Shown piece after piece: positions 36,705-49,306 of a DNA stretch of 64,000 nucleotides. Made by a program: the position numbers and the translations under genes. The stretch is taken from positions 423,088 to 487,087 of the forward strand of contig BDSL01000082.1 of assembly GCA_003116995.1 (NCBI GenBank), read 5' to 3'. Every line of letters starts with the position of its first letter. Within the stretch, counting starts at the first letter, position 1. The notes under the pieces were generated by a model. It was not told the origin of the DNA and made no database searches. It was given only the letters and a program-made list of their open reading frames with translations. This DNA is from Yamagishiella unicocca. Taxonomy: Eukaryota > Chlorophyta > Chlorophyceae > Chlamydomonadales > Volvocaceae.

Positions 36705-38777
36705 AGAGGAAGCGGCAATTTTCCTACAGCTAATAATGATTCGCGGCGTATTGTACTCTGCTTCTAAGAATGAAAAATGTAAAGAAATTAGGAAATTAGG
36801 AAATTAAAGAAATTAGGAAATTCAACCGCCTTCTACAATACAATAAAGCGACCAACATTCGTAAATTGACGCCTGTAATCCATGGCAACCACGCCTGCCA
36901 TCTTCCGAAATCAGCGTCAGCCCGGCTCCCGGCATCAGCGTCGACTTCGTACAGGAACGATGCAAGCAGTTGTGAGTATGCAGGTGCGAAACCGTTTGGT
37001 CAACTGCACCCATAATATCTGCCTTTGTTACTGCGCCGCGATCGGTGAAACATCAGATACCGGTACGCAAATGCGCTGACAATTTCATTGACCATGCTGC
37101 CTCTTGCGAATCCATTTTCCACGGCGCTGCTATCTCAAATACTCTACCTGGTGACTCCCTTATGAGTGTTTGTAATGGTGACGGCGGCGGCAGCGGCGAT
37201 GGTGGAAGTGGTGGATATGCACGCCGAGGCGGGAGCGGTCGGCGGTCTGGGGGCAGATGGCAGCAGCACGCGCCCGTCGTGGCGGCAGTATGGTGGACGC
37301 GCCCGTCGTGGCAGCGGTCGGGGTGTTGATGGTTGGGCAGATGCAGCGGTGACGGAGAGCGGTGAGGGTCCCGGATAGGCACCGGGGTGGGTTGCAACAT
37401 GGCCACGCAGCGGGCTTCCCTCCACCTAGGATATGAAGTGCCACGCAGACAATCATCGGGCAGACTGTATCTGACAGATAGGGTGTTGTATCATGACCTT
37501 AACAGAAAAGGTCTCGCGAGCAGATGTAAGACAGATCTATCATGAGTCATGATACAACATAGGGCAGACGAGCATCTGCGGAGTCAAGCTGCGCGTATGA
37601 CGTATCGAGCGTGGGATGGACGGCGCGGCGACGAGTGAGACCCACCTGACCCCTTGGTTACCGTTGCCTATAACGATTTCCACTTCGCTTTGGTTATCAG
37701 CTCATCCCACTTGGTTCGGTTGCAGCGTCGCATTGCAAACGAAGAACTTGCCCGCCGCATGCCGGAGGCGCCGCAGAAAGAGCAAGGGATCCATTGATGG
37801 ACACCAGTATGGCGACACGTTACCGCGCAAAACAGAATCGGCATCGAGACTGCTCACGGGCTCAGGTTCCATCCTTACTACTTAAGACCCACTCTTACGA
37901 TCAAATTCTGTACGAACACCGTACTGCGTTCGCAGTAACCTGACTTACCGCAACGACTGCACGCCTCATTTCATAGGCTGCGCTGGCGACATGATAGCAA
38001 TAATTATAGTATATACTTGTTTCATAGCGGCATGTTCAAGCTCTGCACACCATGGACGTCCTGCCGAATCGTCACGTATTCACTTTGCATCATCGGTCAA
38101 CGCCATAGCGCGAATCCATTAAACACGTTCTTTTTGATGAATCGATCAGATCAGAACGTTTGGAGGCAAATGTGCAGGCTTTTGCGTCACCCTCCGAAGC
38201 CAGGGACGAGCTCCGTTCGCTGCAAGTTCCGGACCTTCCGCTACAGGGCAGAATGATGGCACATGGCGGCAAAGCAGTATCACTCTCAAAGCTAAAATGC
38301 AGTTCCCAAACTTACGGAAGGACCTTGTACGCTTTTTAAGCCTAGCATGTTTCCTAGACTACGCCGCCAAATACTAGCAATCCCGCAATTCCGCAATTCA
38401 GTTTTGCTGTAGAATGCCTCAGCAAACTTGTTTAGCATCGCGAGGCGTGACGTCGACCTCCCGCGTCGGCAAAGCGTCACGCTGTACAACTGGGCACCGT
38501 CGGCAGGTTCCTTGTACGCAGGCGCTCACATCTAGGTAAGGACTGTAATTTTACCGGAGTGATTGCACCTGCCACCTCAGCAGAAAAGTGCGACTCGTCT
38601 TTGCGACCTCTGGCGCTATGCGTATACATCGGGCAGCCGATCGTGCGTAATACGTGCGTGCCGATTACAATTATTCGTGGTGAACTCCCGCGCGCCGACG
38701 CGTTTGGGTTCATGCACGGCGGGGCCCAGGTCAACAGCCCGGCCGTCCATTCCTCCACCTTTTGCAGGAGTCGTACG
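36705..38777. other. Spacer between divergent LRR and HAD genes
   Basis: Contains an AAATTAGG-type repeat (36785-36826), a GC-rich GGCGGCAGCGG stretch with long but unsupported open frames on both strands (37170-37380), and a short inverted repeat (37484-37559). No gene recognised. Confidence 0.5.
37484..37559. repeat. Perfect 14-bp inverted repeat
   Basis: TGTTGTATCATGAC at 37484-37497 pairs perfectly with GTCATGATACAACA at 37546-37559 across a 48-nt loop. GGGCAGAC also occurs as a direct repeat outside both arms (37459 and 37562). This could be a miniature fold-back element or an RNA hairpin in a 5' region. Confidence 0.75.
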
Positions 38778-41672
38778 ATGACTCTTGCTGTGCTTAAAGG
38801 TGTCCTATGCGACCTTGACGGGGTTGTCTATGGGAGCGGAAGCGCATCGGTAAGCATGCATGAGGGCATTTGCGGGCTTTGGTCTTTAAGGGCCTCCACG
38901 GACAGGGGTGTATTGCACACCACAATCCGTTGTGCAATGTATTTTGTACGTTCATGACACGAACCCTAGCGCGCTGGCAAAAGGTGGTATCCTTGCGCAG
39001 CCGACACACAAACGGAGTGTGTCTAATGCCACATTTTCGGCCTCATGTCTATGCCGTGTATGTGCCCTCGCATTACCGTGTAGGCCATCCCTGGGGCAGC
39101 GGAGACCCTGCGGTACTTCCGAGAACGGCAAATTCCTTGGCTCTTCGTCACGAACACGAATACAAGGTCACGAGCGGGTGAGTCCCTGAAGGCCGACTAC
39201 ACTGGAAGGCGGTGTGGTCGATGCCGCCGGGCAGTGGACCCAGGCCCCTCGGGTACTGACACTTGCACACCGCGACACATCGGGCGTTTTGAATGTTGGC
39301 GATGTTGGCCCCCCCATCTCGGTGTCGCTTTTTTTTCTTTTTGGCCCCCCCGTCCTCGGTGAATCAGCGGGCAGTTCCTGCCGACCTGCCTGCTTAACCT
39401 CCTCACTTATGGACGCTTCCTGTCGTGCTCGGCGAAGGCCTGGCGGCCAGGTTGCGCGACATGGGAATCCCCTGCACCACCGACGACATCGTTAGTCCCG
39501 CAAAGCTGGCGGCGGACTGGCTGCGAGCTCACGACGCGGGTGCGCGCGGACAAACCGTGTGTGTGTATCGGGGGAACTGGAGTGTAAGACAGACACGATT
39601 GAGGGATATACACAGAAAGAGGAATGCGTGGAGCGGGTACACATGTACGTGCCGTACATGTGTACCACAAATCGCAAACATCATGTGTACGGCGTAGCTG
39701 GGTAGGCACGCTGACGAGCCGTTGGTCGCGTCCGACACGCCGCAGGGCCCGTGGCGCTCTTTGTGGCTCCGGAGCTAGAAGTCGAGTTTGAAGGCATCGC
39801 GCGTCTGCCTCCCGCCGCCGAGTCTGGCGCCGCAGCCGTGGTGATCGGCGATATGGGTCTGGACTGGAACTACAACACGCTCAATCGCGCCTTCAGGTAG
39901 CCAGGCCCGCCCCCTGAGTACCCTTCACTCGCACGCACCTTGGGGTGGTTCCTGGCGTGCACTGCACTGCAGGGCAGACGGCCCTACCCAAGCAACCTGG
40001 GTCCTTCGTATGTCGTGTGCGCGTGGGGATTCCCGCTTCCTGGTGTGCTCTTCATGGCACTCCTTACTGACCCACGGTTCTTCCCCCTCCCCGGGTCAGG
40101 TTAGTGATGGACGGGGCGTTGCGAACGGAGGCTGGGCAGGTCGCCGCGCGCCCCGAGCGCGGAGGTGCTAGGAGCGACCCGCAGCAGCAGGAGCAGCCCT
40201 GCTTGGCGGAGGACGCCGCCGCGGCGGCCATTGGTGCCCGGGACGAATGGCGGTCGCCGCAGGTGGCGACGGGTCCCCTGACGTTGATATCGTTGGGCAA
40301 GGGACGGTGCGTGCGGGGCTGCGCGATAGCGTTTGTGGGAGGCAACGGTTGTTGGATTGAAAAATAATGTGCAATACCCGATGTCCTGCCACGCGAGGCG
40401 CGTAGCTGATGTCACTTATTTCGTCCGCAAAGCTGCCGACATGTTTTCCAGATCGGATTCCTTCGCGCGCCGTCGTGGGTCGGTGGGCATCCTTGACCGC
40501 CCTTAACCATAAGGCCCTCTGCGCGCAGGTACTACAAGGACACCGACGGCTACAGCATCGATGTGGGTCCCTTCACGGCCGCGATCGAATACGCGTCTGA
40601 CAACAAGGCGGTAAGGAGGGACAGGGACGCTGACCCAGTTTGGGCGAATCCTCCAACGTGCGCCGGAACCCTCTGGTCGGCAGCATGCTTGATCCTGTCC
40701 CCACCTGCAATCTTCCAAAGTCCGCGGACCCATCACCTCCCTTACTTGCTCTCGCCAGATTGTCCTGGGAAAACCGGACCCGCTCATCTTCTGCATGTCT
40801 GCTCAGAGCCTGGGCCTCAAGCCCGACGAGGTGAGGATGGGGGGACTCCCTGGGTGCAATGCCAATATGGATTGGGCAATGAAGCCGCCGAGCTATGAAA
40901 GGGTGTATGCACCAGGTCCCGGAGCTGTTAAATAACGTTTTTCCTCGTTACATGGTGCTATGGCTGCGCTGAGCTCGGTCCTTCGCGTGCTGCATTCCTT
41001 TCCTCTTCCCCTCCCTACACCTAGCCTGTCAGTTGCTTTGCCTCCTGTGTCGGAACACGCGTTCCTAAGATACCCCTCCCCACCCCGACCCGACCCGCTG
41101 GGGGTCCTTGTTGGGGTTCGTCTGGGCATAGCAGCCGGGCAACTAAATTCAACCTCCGGCTGAATATAAACCTAAACCAAGTCCTTCAGCATGAAATCCA
41201 TACCAGTATAGGTACCAAACATTTCCTAATCGGTTTTACTCCGCAGTGCCGGCCTACAGGTTTCCTCTCCAACCCCTACCCTACCCGATCCTTCCAGGTC
41301 GTCATGATCGGCGACGACGTACGGGGTGACGTGGGCGGCGCCCAGGCCGCCGGCCTCGTCGGCGTGCTCGTCCAAACAGGCAAGTTCCGTGAGCACGACC
41401 TGCACGTCGGCGTGACCCCCGACGCGCTGCTGCCGTCCATCGCCGAGTTCCCGGCCTGGTGGGAGGCGCAGCGTCGGAGAGAGGAGCAGGAGCGGCAGCA
41501 GGAGGAGCAGGAGCAGCGGGTGCAGCAGGAGCAGCGGGTGCAGCAGGAGGAGCGGGAGCAGCGGGAGCTGTTGCAGGGGTCGGTTGGCATGGGGGCACAG
41601 CTGGCGCCGCTGCTAGCGCCGGTGGTAGCGGTGGGGCAAAGTCGGTCGTCACTGGCTACCGTCGGTGCATGA
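38778..41672 (+). CDS. HAD-superfamily hydrolase (HDHD2/LHPP-like, subfamily IIA)
   Basis: Predicted phosphatase. Exons: 38778-38849, 39084-39177, 39438-39539, 39746-39896, 40100-40306, 40529-40610, 40759-40830, 41298-41672; 1155 nt, 384 aa, phases consistent. All HAD motifs are present: I, CDLDGVVY with nucleophile D12 and D14; II, TNT at 47-49; III, K241 in [26 protein letters not shown] with D266/D267. The type IIA cap lies between motifs II and III, and [15 protein letters not shown] is a typical cap segment. Two extras relative to the short human enzymes: a roughly 50-residue hydrophilic insert with PQQQEQP in the cap (about residues 150-200), and a C-terminal Arg/Glu/Gln-rich tail ([13 protein letters not shown], likely coiled coil) followed by a Leu/Ala/Val segment. 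The substrate is not predictable. Clear family assignment. Confidence 0.92.
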
Positions 41673-41819
41673 GGACTCGTGCGGTGGGCTGCTACCCCTG
41701 CCGCGCGGTGCGTGTTTTTGTTATTTCACCTCATCTTCATCTTGGGCGGGTTGTGGGGGCCCGGCGCGACAGTCGAGCAGGTGCCACCGTTCTCGCACAC
41801 GAACAATGGTGTATATTAG

Positions 41820-41824
41820 TGTAA
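41820..41824 (+). promoter_or_regulatory. Candidate TGTAA poly(A) signal of the HAD gene
   Basis: TGTAA, the usual volvocine polyadenylation signal, 148 bp after the stop codon. Confidence 0.55.
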
Positions 41825-44038
41825 AGTGCGGTAAGGCCCGCCTGCCCAAGACTACATCAGGAAAAGGGGAACGCATCAAGAAATGGACAATCGTGTGCCG
41901 TATGGTTTTCTTCTCTAGGAGATAGCGGGGTCGTGCACGCATACGTATCAAAAGGTAGTATGTTCGTTACATGTTACCGTTAGTACGAGGAGCGACCCTT
42001 CCATGCACTACTTGGTGGTTGAGGCCTGGGTTCTAGTCGTCTACTCTTTAGACCTACATAGTAGTACAGACTCGGCGGTGGGTCAACCGCGCCTCCGGAC
42101 AATGCTGCCATCCACGTTCTTGGTGGGACCCGGGAGTCCCGACCTAACCCACGGTGTTTTTTTAAAGTGCCGCTTATAACGGAAAGTTGTTGGTTGGACC
42201 TTCCCATGGAGACGGCCGTCAACAAATGTCTGTGGCACAAAAGTAAATGGTTGCAGGGTAATGGCGGCACCCGACCCACGATTTTGTTGTTAGCGGAAGA
42301 GTACGATAGGACAGTTGCTTGAGTGAGTGCATGGTGTGGCTCGGTTTTGGGCCGTTTTAATACCTGGCGGCTGGACGCGGATGCTATGGCACTTAGGCAT
42401 TCATCTCAGGGTAAGCCCGTGCCTTGACAGTTGGCGGCGCAATGCCAACCGATCACTTGGACCCCGGTCGCGGGGTGCCTTGGGTTCGCATTGCGTGTTC
42501 CTCAACCTCGATATCTCTCGTCAGGAAGGCCCAGCCGCCCGTGCAACATTTGGGTTTGTGCTGCCACGGGCGTGTCCTGCGATGTGTGTTGCAGCGGTTG
42601 TTCTTTGCCGTGTGTGCGCAAAAAAATCTTACGCACGACACAATGTAGGTAGGCCTCGGACAGGTCAATGACAATGGAATGGGGCGTATGGAGTTCGAGG
42701 TCACCGGAAGATTCAGTGTTTGCCGGAAGACTTTACCAGAAGATTTTACAGAAGATTTTGCCGAAAGATTTTGGTGGGTGTCCTTGCTGCAATGGGGGTA
42801 TCAGCGTCAATGCTCCGGTTTGCGGCGAGCAATTCCCAAAACCTAGGCGGGGACTGGTAAGGATTCCACCACCTCAGAATTTCCAAGGAATGGTTGGAAT
42901 TACATATGTTCAGACCAGTACGTGCACGTTTGTAAGGCATGCAGCGTCCTTGGTTTCTCCCCACGCCGATAGGCATTTATAAGCTTGGCCCTGATTGACA
43001 TGGTGGGAGCGGCACACGGCACCTCCCTGAGGGGCCAGAAGCACCCAGTGCAGGACAACCCCTGTCGGGACGGTATGCAGTGGTGTTCCATGCTCATGGG
43101 CGTGGCCAACATGCCTGGGGTTACAAGTACCGTAGGTTCATCTGTCGGTGTATCGAACAAGTTATGCCTCTACGTGTATATCACTCCGCTCGCGCCGCCG
43201 CTGCAGTCCCAACCACTGGCACGGCTGCCGCAAATATTGCCACAAGCCCTGCCACACCCGCTATATGATGGATATAATTTATCATCTGCCTCTCGGAAGT
43301 ACGTCACAGGTGGTTGCAATGGGTGGAAGAGGTAAGAGAGGAAGACAGGGGCAAGTGAGCAAACGCATAGCAGAGGCGAGAGTAAGGAAAGAGGAAAAGC
43401 GCAGCAGCAACCCTGCGTCGTGCTCATCTTGCAAAGCAACATCGCAGACACGCTGAGCGCAAGGAGCACGATCCATATCCATGGCGACGAGTCCGCAGGT
43501 GAGAGTCCTTCGTCCCCAACGCATTGCAACCGAAAGGCAAGCATACCGTAAACGACGGCGGCATCAACATGTGCTAACAATTGCCTCCCAAACTGTCGTT
43601 GGCTTCAAACGTTCAAAGTGTGGCGCCTAAGCTGTATAAAAAAATACCTATACCATTAAATTTACCTGCCTCCCTTACCATGCAAATCAATTACATAATC
43701 AACCGCCCCAGAAGGCTAATATCGTACTTCGTGGCATAATGCTGTTTTAGCAAAACCTACTCCGCGCCTAATCTAATTCACTCCGCTTGCACCTTCATCC
43801 TAGTTACGCACCGCTAGCCGTCCTTTCCCCTCCTCACCAACCACCGGTAGTCCCACAGCGGGCCACATCGTCCATCGCTGCAGCATGCTTTGTGCTGTCG
43901 TCGTCACGTTCCTATTGTTGTCTCCACCGCCCCTCTTCTATCTCCTCCACCCCATCCGTTCTATCAGACCGCCGATGGCGCAACGAAACGAATGCCTGTC
44001 CGCAAGGCTACGACCACTGCCGCAAAAAAACCGAAACC
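41825..44038. other. Intergenic, with one coding-looking fragment
   Basis: Between the HAD gene and the minus-strand low-complexity gene. AGAAGATTTT-type short repeats at 42725-42775. An open plus frame at 42985-43335 starts ALIDMVGAAHGTSLRGQKH and continues NPCRDGMQWCSMLMGVANMP. This has the feel of a real but isolated exon or transposon fragment; I do not recognise it. Confidence 0.4.
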
Positions 44039-46550
44039 CTACGATGCCACCTCAGCCGGGCTCGGCAATCGTACTTTCCGAAGGAGCTGGCCGGTCCGCA
44101 CCGCCCAGACCCGGGGACTAGGAAGCCCCCAGCCCGTGTGGCCCGTAATCTCTGCACCCGGCGCACGATGCGCCCCCCACGAGCCTCTGCCACTGCACAC
44201 CCCACCAGCGGCCGGGCCCCAGTCGGCAGCGCCGGCACCAGCGTGGTAACCCGGTCGCGCAGCGGAGGACCCGCGAGCATGATAAGCCGCCACCAGCTCC
44301 CCCGCCGGAAGCTGGACTTCCTTCCGCTTCAGCTCCTTCTCGTCGTGACCGCCCTGCCAGCCGTTACTACCCCCAACTACAACGCCTCGATTACCTCCTT
44401 CGCCCCGGCCCGAGCCCCATGTAGGCCTCTCCTCCTCTTCTTCAGCCGCCAACTCACAACGCCTGGCTGCCATGGACGACGGTAGCCCCGCCGCCGCCGC
44501 CTTGCCGACATCTTGAAGCCCCGAGCACCCGGAACTCGCCAGGTCCCTCGGCGAGTCCTGTGATTCCATTTTGCCAAGTGACTTGCTCAACACCGCCTCT
44601 GCGCCGGGAACCTCCGGCGTCTCTGAGTCCCCCAACACCGTGCTGATGGGCAGGCTGAAGAGACTCCCCACGTCGTCGCTGCTGCGGCACCCACGGTCGC
44701 TGCTGCTGCTACTGCACGTCGTCTTGCGCGCGGCGCTGATACTGTCGCTCAGGGGCCGCGACGCGCCCCTGCGGTCCCAACCTGACGACACCGGCGCGCA
44801 GCACGCCCGTCCCCTGCTATCGTTGGCCGTTGGCGACGTGTGCCGTCGCCGAAACAGCCTCCGTGACGCCTCCGGACTGACCTGCACAATAGCCATCGTG
44901 TCATCGACCTTATCTGCCGTGTAAACCAACAGATCCGCCCGCTTAGGGCTTCTTCGGGGAACCACGGGGCTGCTCATTCCGCCGCCGCAGCCACCGGCCT
45001 TGCTAGACAGGGTGCCGCTCCGCGGCGCGGAGTCCCGCGCTTCCGGTCTGACATCCAGCAGCCGTGGAATGGTCGCCGAAGCCGCGCCCTTAGTAGCCGT
45101 GGTCTGCTTCTCGACTGAGTCCAGGCGGGCCATAGGTGGAGACGCGGTCGCCTTGGAGTAGCCGGTGCCCGCAGCAGCCTCAAAGGCGGCCAACAAGCCC
45201 CGCCCACGATGCGCCGTCTCGCTGACGCTGACGGTGCTGCTGCTGACATGCCCGGAGTCGGAGCTGCATGTGCTGCTTGCACAGCCTTTCCTTTGCGCCG
45301 GCGGGTCGACTACAACAGCCGGGCCAACCGCCGCTGCTGCTGCACCAGCAAGAGGGTGCGCAGCGGGCTGCCCCGGGGGGATGGGTAGCACCGGACGCAG
45401 CGCGGTGTCGCCGGCAGCGCCAGACCTGACCGGGTAGGCCTGCGTCTGATGCCGGATGCCGCCGGCGCTACCGCTTGCGGAGCCCACAGCGGTCATCCGC
45501 CGGCGCTCTAGCATCACACGCATCTCCTCGAGCACCTGTTGCAGGGCGCCGGCCGCGGTGATGGTACCGTGTGGAGCTTATAGTGATAGATAATGGCCTG
45601 GCGCGTACGGCTGTTGCCATACACCCTCCTGCCGACATGGCTGTGGAGAAACCACCTTCCCTTCCGCCCCACCTGCTTCCCCCAGATTGCAAACGGAAGT
45701 CAAACCTTACGTTGACAAGGAAACCTGGCATCCGCAAATACACGTCTACGCCATAAGTCTCAGGTTGACTCACCTCCACGCCCTGGACTTGTCCGCCGCC
45801 ATTGACCTCCGGCCGACTTGCGCTGCGCGACCCTCCTTCCTCCGAGCAGCCGCCAACACGGGGATTCAGCGGTGACAACACCGACTGCAGCGCCTCCAGG
45901 TCGACCTTATGCGTCCGTACCTCACACGGCACGAAAGGCGGCTGCGCCAGCCGGCCGTCTGCGGTGAGCATCACCCTAGGGGCCACCGCCGCCGCGTGCA
46001 TCGCCGCCGCCCGTGCCGCCACGTCGGATCGCGGCAGCAGCGCCCGACTGACCGCCGCCACCCTTGCGCAGGCGCTGGAGGCCGCGCTGCGGTGTCGCAT
46101 CAGGTCGCACGCCGGGTCGGTGGTGCTGGCGTAACGGGCGTTGAGCGCGGGTGATGCTGCTGGGGTCTTGGCCGCCAAGTTTGTGGGCATTGGGCTGTAT
46201 GAAACCGCAGCTATCGCCGCCATAGAATCGACTGTGGGGGCGGGACCTGGTCGAGACCGGGACCAAGCCAACTGTTGGTCGCCCCCGGATGAGACGTAGT
46301 GGAGCTCGTGGGCTGCCGAGGAGGAGCTCTTGCGGCTTAAGATGCGCTGCAACAGGCAGCTGCTGATAGCGCGTAAGGAGTGGCAGGCGCTACTGGGCCT
46401 GTTGTGTGGCGAGCGGGGGGAGGCGGCGTTCGGCGGCGTTCGGGCAGGAGCACAGCTTGAAACGCCGCAGGAGGCAAGGCATGCTGGCGATGTGGTCACG
46501 AGGCAAGATGATATTGAGCTAGGTGGATAGAAGGTAGCTGCACAGGTAAT
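44039..46550 (-). CDS. Low-complexity protein of unknown function (two exons seen)
   Basis: Two exons joined in phase 0: about 46550-45774 (acceptor CTTCTACAG, donor GAG|GTGAGT) and 45535-44039 (acceptor CTGCAACAG, stop TAG). About 757 residues, Ser/Ala/Gly/Arg-rich, no domain recognised. Ordered-looking pieces are KVDLEALQSVLSPLNPRVGG, VLEEMRVMLERRRM (short helix) and RADLLVYTADKVDDTMAIVQV. The true first exon is not identified. The reading phase would also allow this block to be the C-terminal tail of the kinase just upstream (exon 47476-47371 ends in phase 0), replacing that gene's short last exon. Open reading and splice sites support coding; function unknown. Confidence 0.55.
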
Positions 46551-47007
46551 CTGTAGAAGCGGAAGGCATCGCGTGGAACCCCACCAGAACACAACAGGCC
46601 TGTAACCTAGACATCACCACACGCACTACACCTGGCCGCGAGTGCCAAATATATGACTGCATCAGCATCGAAAGCAATTGGCAAGGGTATCGCCTGGGCC
46701 CCTTGAATGGTGCATGCTGCTGCCAGCCTAACACATACGCACGTTCGCCTGGCATTATCCTCGTCGCCGCTGTCGTGGTTGCCCGAGGCGTTCCCCAGCA
46801 TCGCCACCGCGGGCTGCTGCCGGTGCAACGGCGCTAGCCGACAAAGGCGGCGGAGGGCCTGCGGATTCAGCACATAACGCGCGAAATATAAATAGGGGGA
46901 AGCGGACCTGCGACAGCAACGGCAGGAGATTACGGCAAATGCGAGGCCTTGGAACGCTGTGTGCGATGTAATTACTGTTCCTTCATTTATTGACGCGCTT
47001 GAAGCTA

Positions 47008-49306
47008 TTATGACAGTTCCCCAAACGTGATGCACACCTTCGAGGCGCTACACGGACATCCCCAGTCGGACCGAATCAGGGGACGGGTAAACTGCTGCAG
47101 TATCGTGTCGGATGCACCGAGCGCTGCTGCAGATGCGGCAGGCGAAGGACCCCGCTGGAAGACCGGTGGGAGACCCAACACACTGCGCCTTCCCTTACTC
47201 CGCGGAATGAAGGTAACTCAATTGGGGCAAGGCACATATCCCTCATTCCCTCATTCCGCAGCACATATGAAATAAACCCACTCCGCGTCATGTATGAAAA
47301 ACATCCAGCCCAGGTAGAGGCCTCACTCCGCGCATGAATACGCGGAAACCAATTAATATTAATGCCTTACCAGCAGCCGCTCCATATCCGGCCCTAGCTG
47401 CGGGTATCGCAGCGCCACAGCAGAGAACGCCCGGTCGCTCGGATAGTCCCCCGCCAGCACCTGCATCAAGCTCCACCTGTCGATGGGGCAGACTGGGCGG
47501 TTTATATACGGAAAGAAAAGGGATCGCGCATACTCGATGCGAGTGCGGAAGGAAGGGACCAGTTGGCAAACACAGTATTTGCGGATCGTGGACAAGGGGA
47601 GCCTAATCACCCGGCATGATGACATTACGGTGTGCTCGCAAATCATGCCCTTATCCCAACCACGCACCTCTTCTCCGGCTGAGGGTGTAATAAACCGCGG
47701 ATGAGGGTCCTGGCTGCGCGGGGAATTCCGGACAACGGCCTGCAACCATAAACGAAGTCGGCCGCGGCTTCTCGGGACGACGGGGTGGAGGCGGGCTTGG
47801 CGAGCACCGTCCGCTATTAGCAACGGCGTCATACAAGGCATCGATGGGGGCATATGGCGATATGGGTAATCCGTAACCAATGACCACGTTTCCGGAGTCG
47901 CGACCCAGCCATTGGCTGCGACACCTCAAAGGCTGCTGCCAGCTGTCCTTGCCTATCATTGAGCATCGGCAGTGAAGGAGACCAGGGACAGCTCGTCTTG
48001 AGCGACGGATTTCCTCACTACCCCCAACCCTACAGCTCGCATCCACGGGTCTTCCTCGAAACCCCTACAGCTGCTGTTCATCGCGAGTCGCGGTCCGAGG
48101 GATTTACCTGAAGCGGACATGCCCCTTCAATACGGCATTCCGTACGAGCGCCAGCTGCTCCTCTGCGGGCAGTGTAGTCAGCTCGAGCAGCGAGCGGGAG
48201 CTGAAAGGCCAGGTGTGCAGCCCGTGCAACATCTGGTACAGCGTCACGCCTAAAGCCCACCTGGAAAGGAACTCCAACGAGGAGACACAGTAAAGATGTA
48301 GGCTGAGCATGGGTTTTGCAAGGAATGCTGTTGGCCTTGAACCGCTTTAGTGTGAGGGTGCGCCTTGTTTGTACTTGAATCATGGGTTTGCGGTCGAGCA
48401 TGCATTCCTTGTCCATTGATAAGAACCGTAACACCCATCATACGACGGTCATAGTGCTCGTTTCCCCCAGCCCTCCACACGCATATCCATACAAGCCCTT
48501 TGCCCACGTATTCCTACTGAGGCAAGAGGGTATTAGGAGATGTAAGCTGTGGAGAACCGCTGGGTTTAGTGCGGGCCAAGGCGCCCGACCCGCTTCCCCG
48601 CTTTCCCAACTTCGCCACACCGTACGCACCAGTCAGCAGCGTACCCCTCGTCTATGTTATTGAACATGTGTGGGGAAAAATAAAGTATCGTGCCACCATT
48701 GATGCGTGCCGAGTCTGTAGCCAACCGAGAGAGGTTGAAGTCACACAGTTTTATCGCCCCGTCCTGACCAAGCAGAAAGTTGCTTGGTTTGATGTCCTAC
48801 ATCCAAGCAAAAAAAGTAAGCTACAGGCCTCGCTGCAACAAAAAATGTGTGTAAGCACCTCAGAGACCCGGAGCGCTGCTCATACCTGATGTATTATGGC
48901 ACGACAATGCAGCTGTGCCAAGCAATTTAGCATCATTACAACATCTTGTTGGGCTCTCAGCCCAGCCGAGTCGGCCAGTCGCTGTCAACGAAGGAGAGGG
49001 GATTGTTTTAAAAGGAGCAGGGAAGACGCCGGCCCGACGGCACATTGAGCTTACCTGGCCTGCTAACTTTAGAAGGACATCGTTCAAGCTACCTTGACAA
49101 AGCTCCAATAGAAGCGCGGTGCGTTGTAGCGAGGCCGTTTGGTCTGCCAGACGCCCATAGAAACCGACGACAGTCGCACTAGCGCCGAGGACCTCCAGAA
49201 CCTCAATTTCATTTTCAGCTGCCCTCAGGTCAGCAACAAGCTTTACAGCATATTGATCGCAAACTCTGAGCACCGTGGCAAGACCTCCACGGCCAAGAAC
49301 GGACAT
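47008..49306 (-). CDS. Protein kinase with atypical catalytic motifs
   Basis: Six exons: 49306-49055, 48981-48886, 48796-48630, 48260-48108, 47476-47371, 47154-47008 (the last is the least certain); 921 nt, 306 aa, all phases fit. Kinase landmarks: Gly loop LGRGGLATVL (third Gly replaced by Ala, residues 4-13), catalytic Lys K22 in YAVKLV, a helix-C Glu in ENEIEVLEVL, catalytic loop IIHQDIKPSN (HQD instead of HRD, D117 and N122 kept), CDFNLSR at 134-140 (DFN instead of DFG, D135 kept), YFSPHMF at 155-161 where APE is expected, and DWWALGVTLYQML in subdomain IX. The metal- and base-binding Asp residues remain, so activity is plausible. The start is the first in-frame ATG and sits only a few residues before the Gly loop; an upstream exon is possible because an acceptor-like CTTATAG precedes it. 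Confidence 0.8.
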
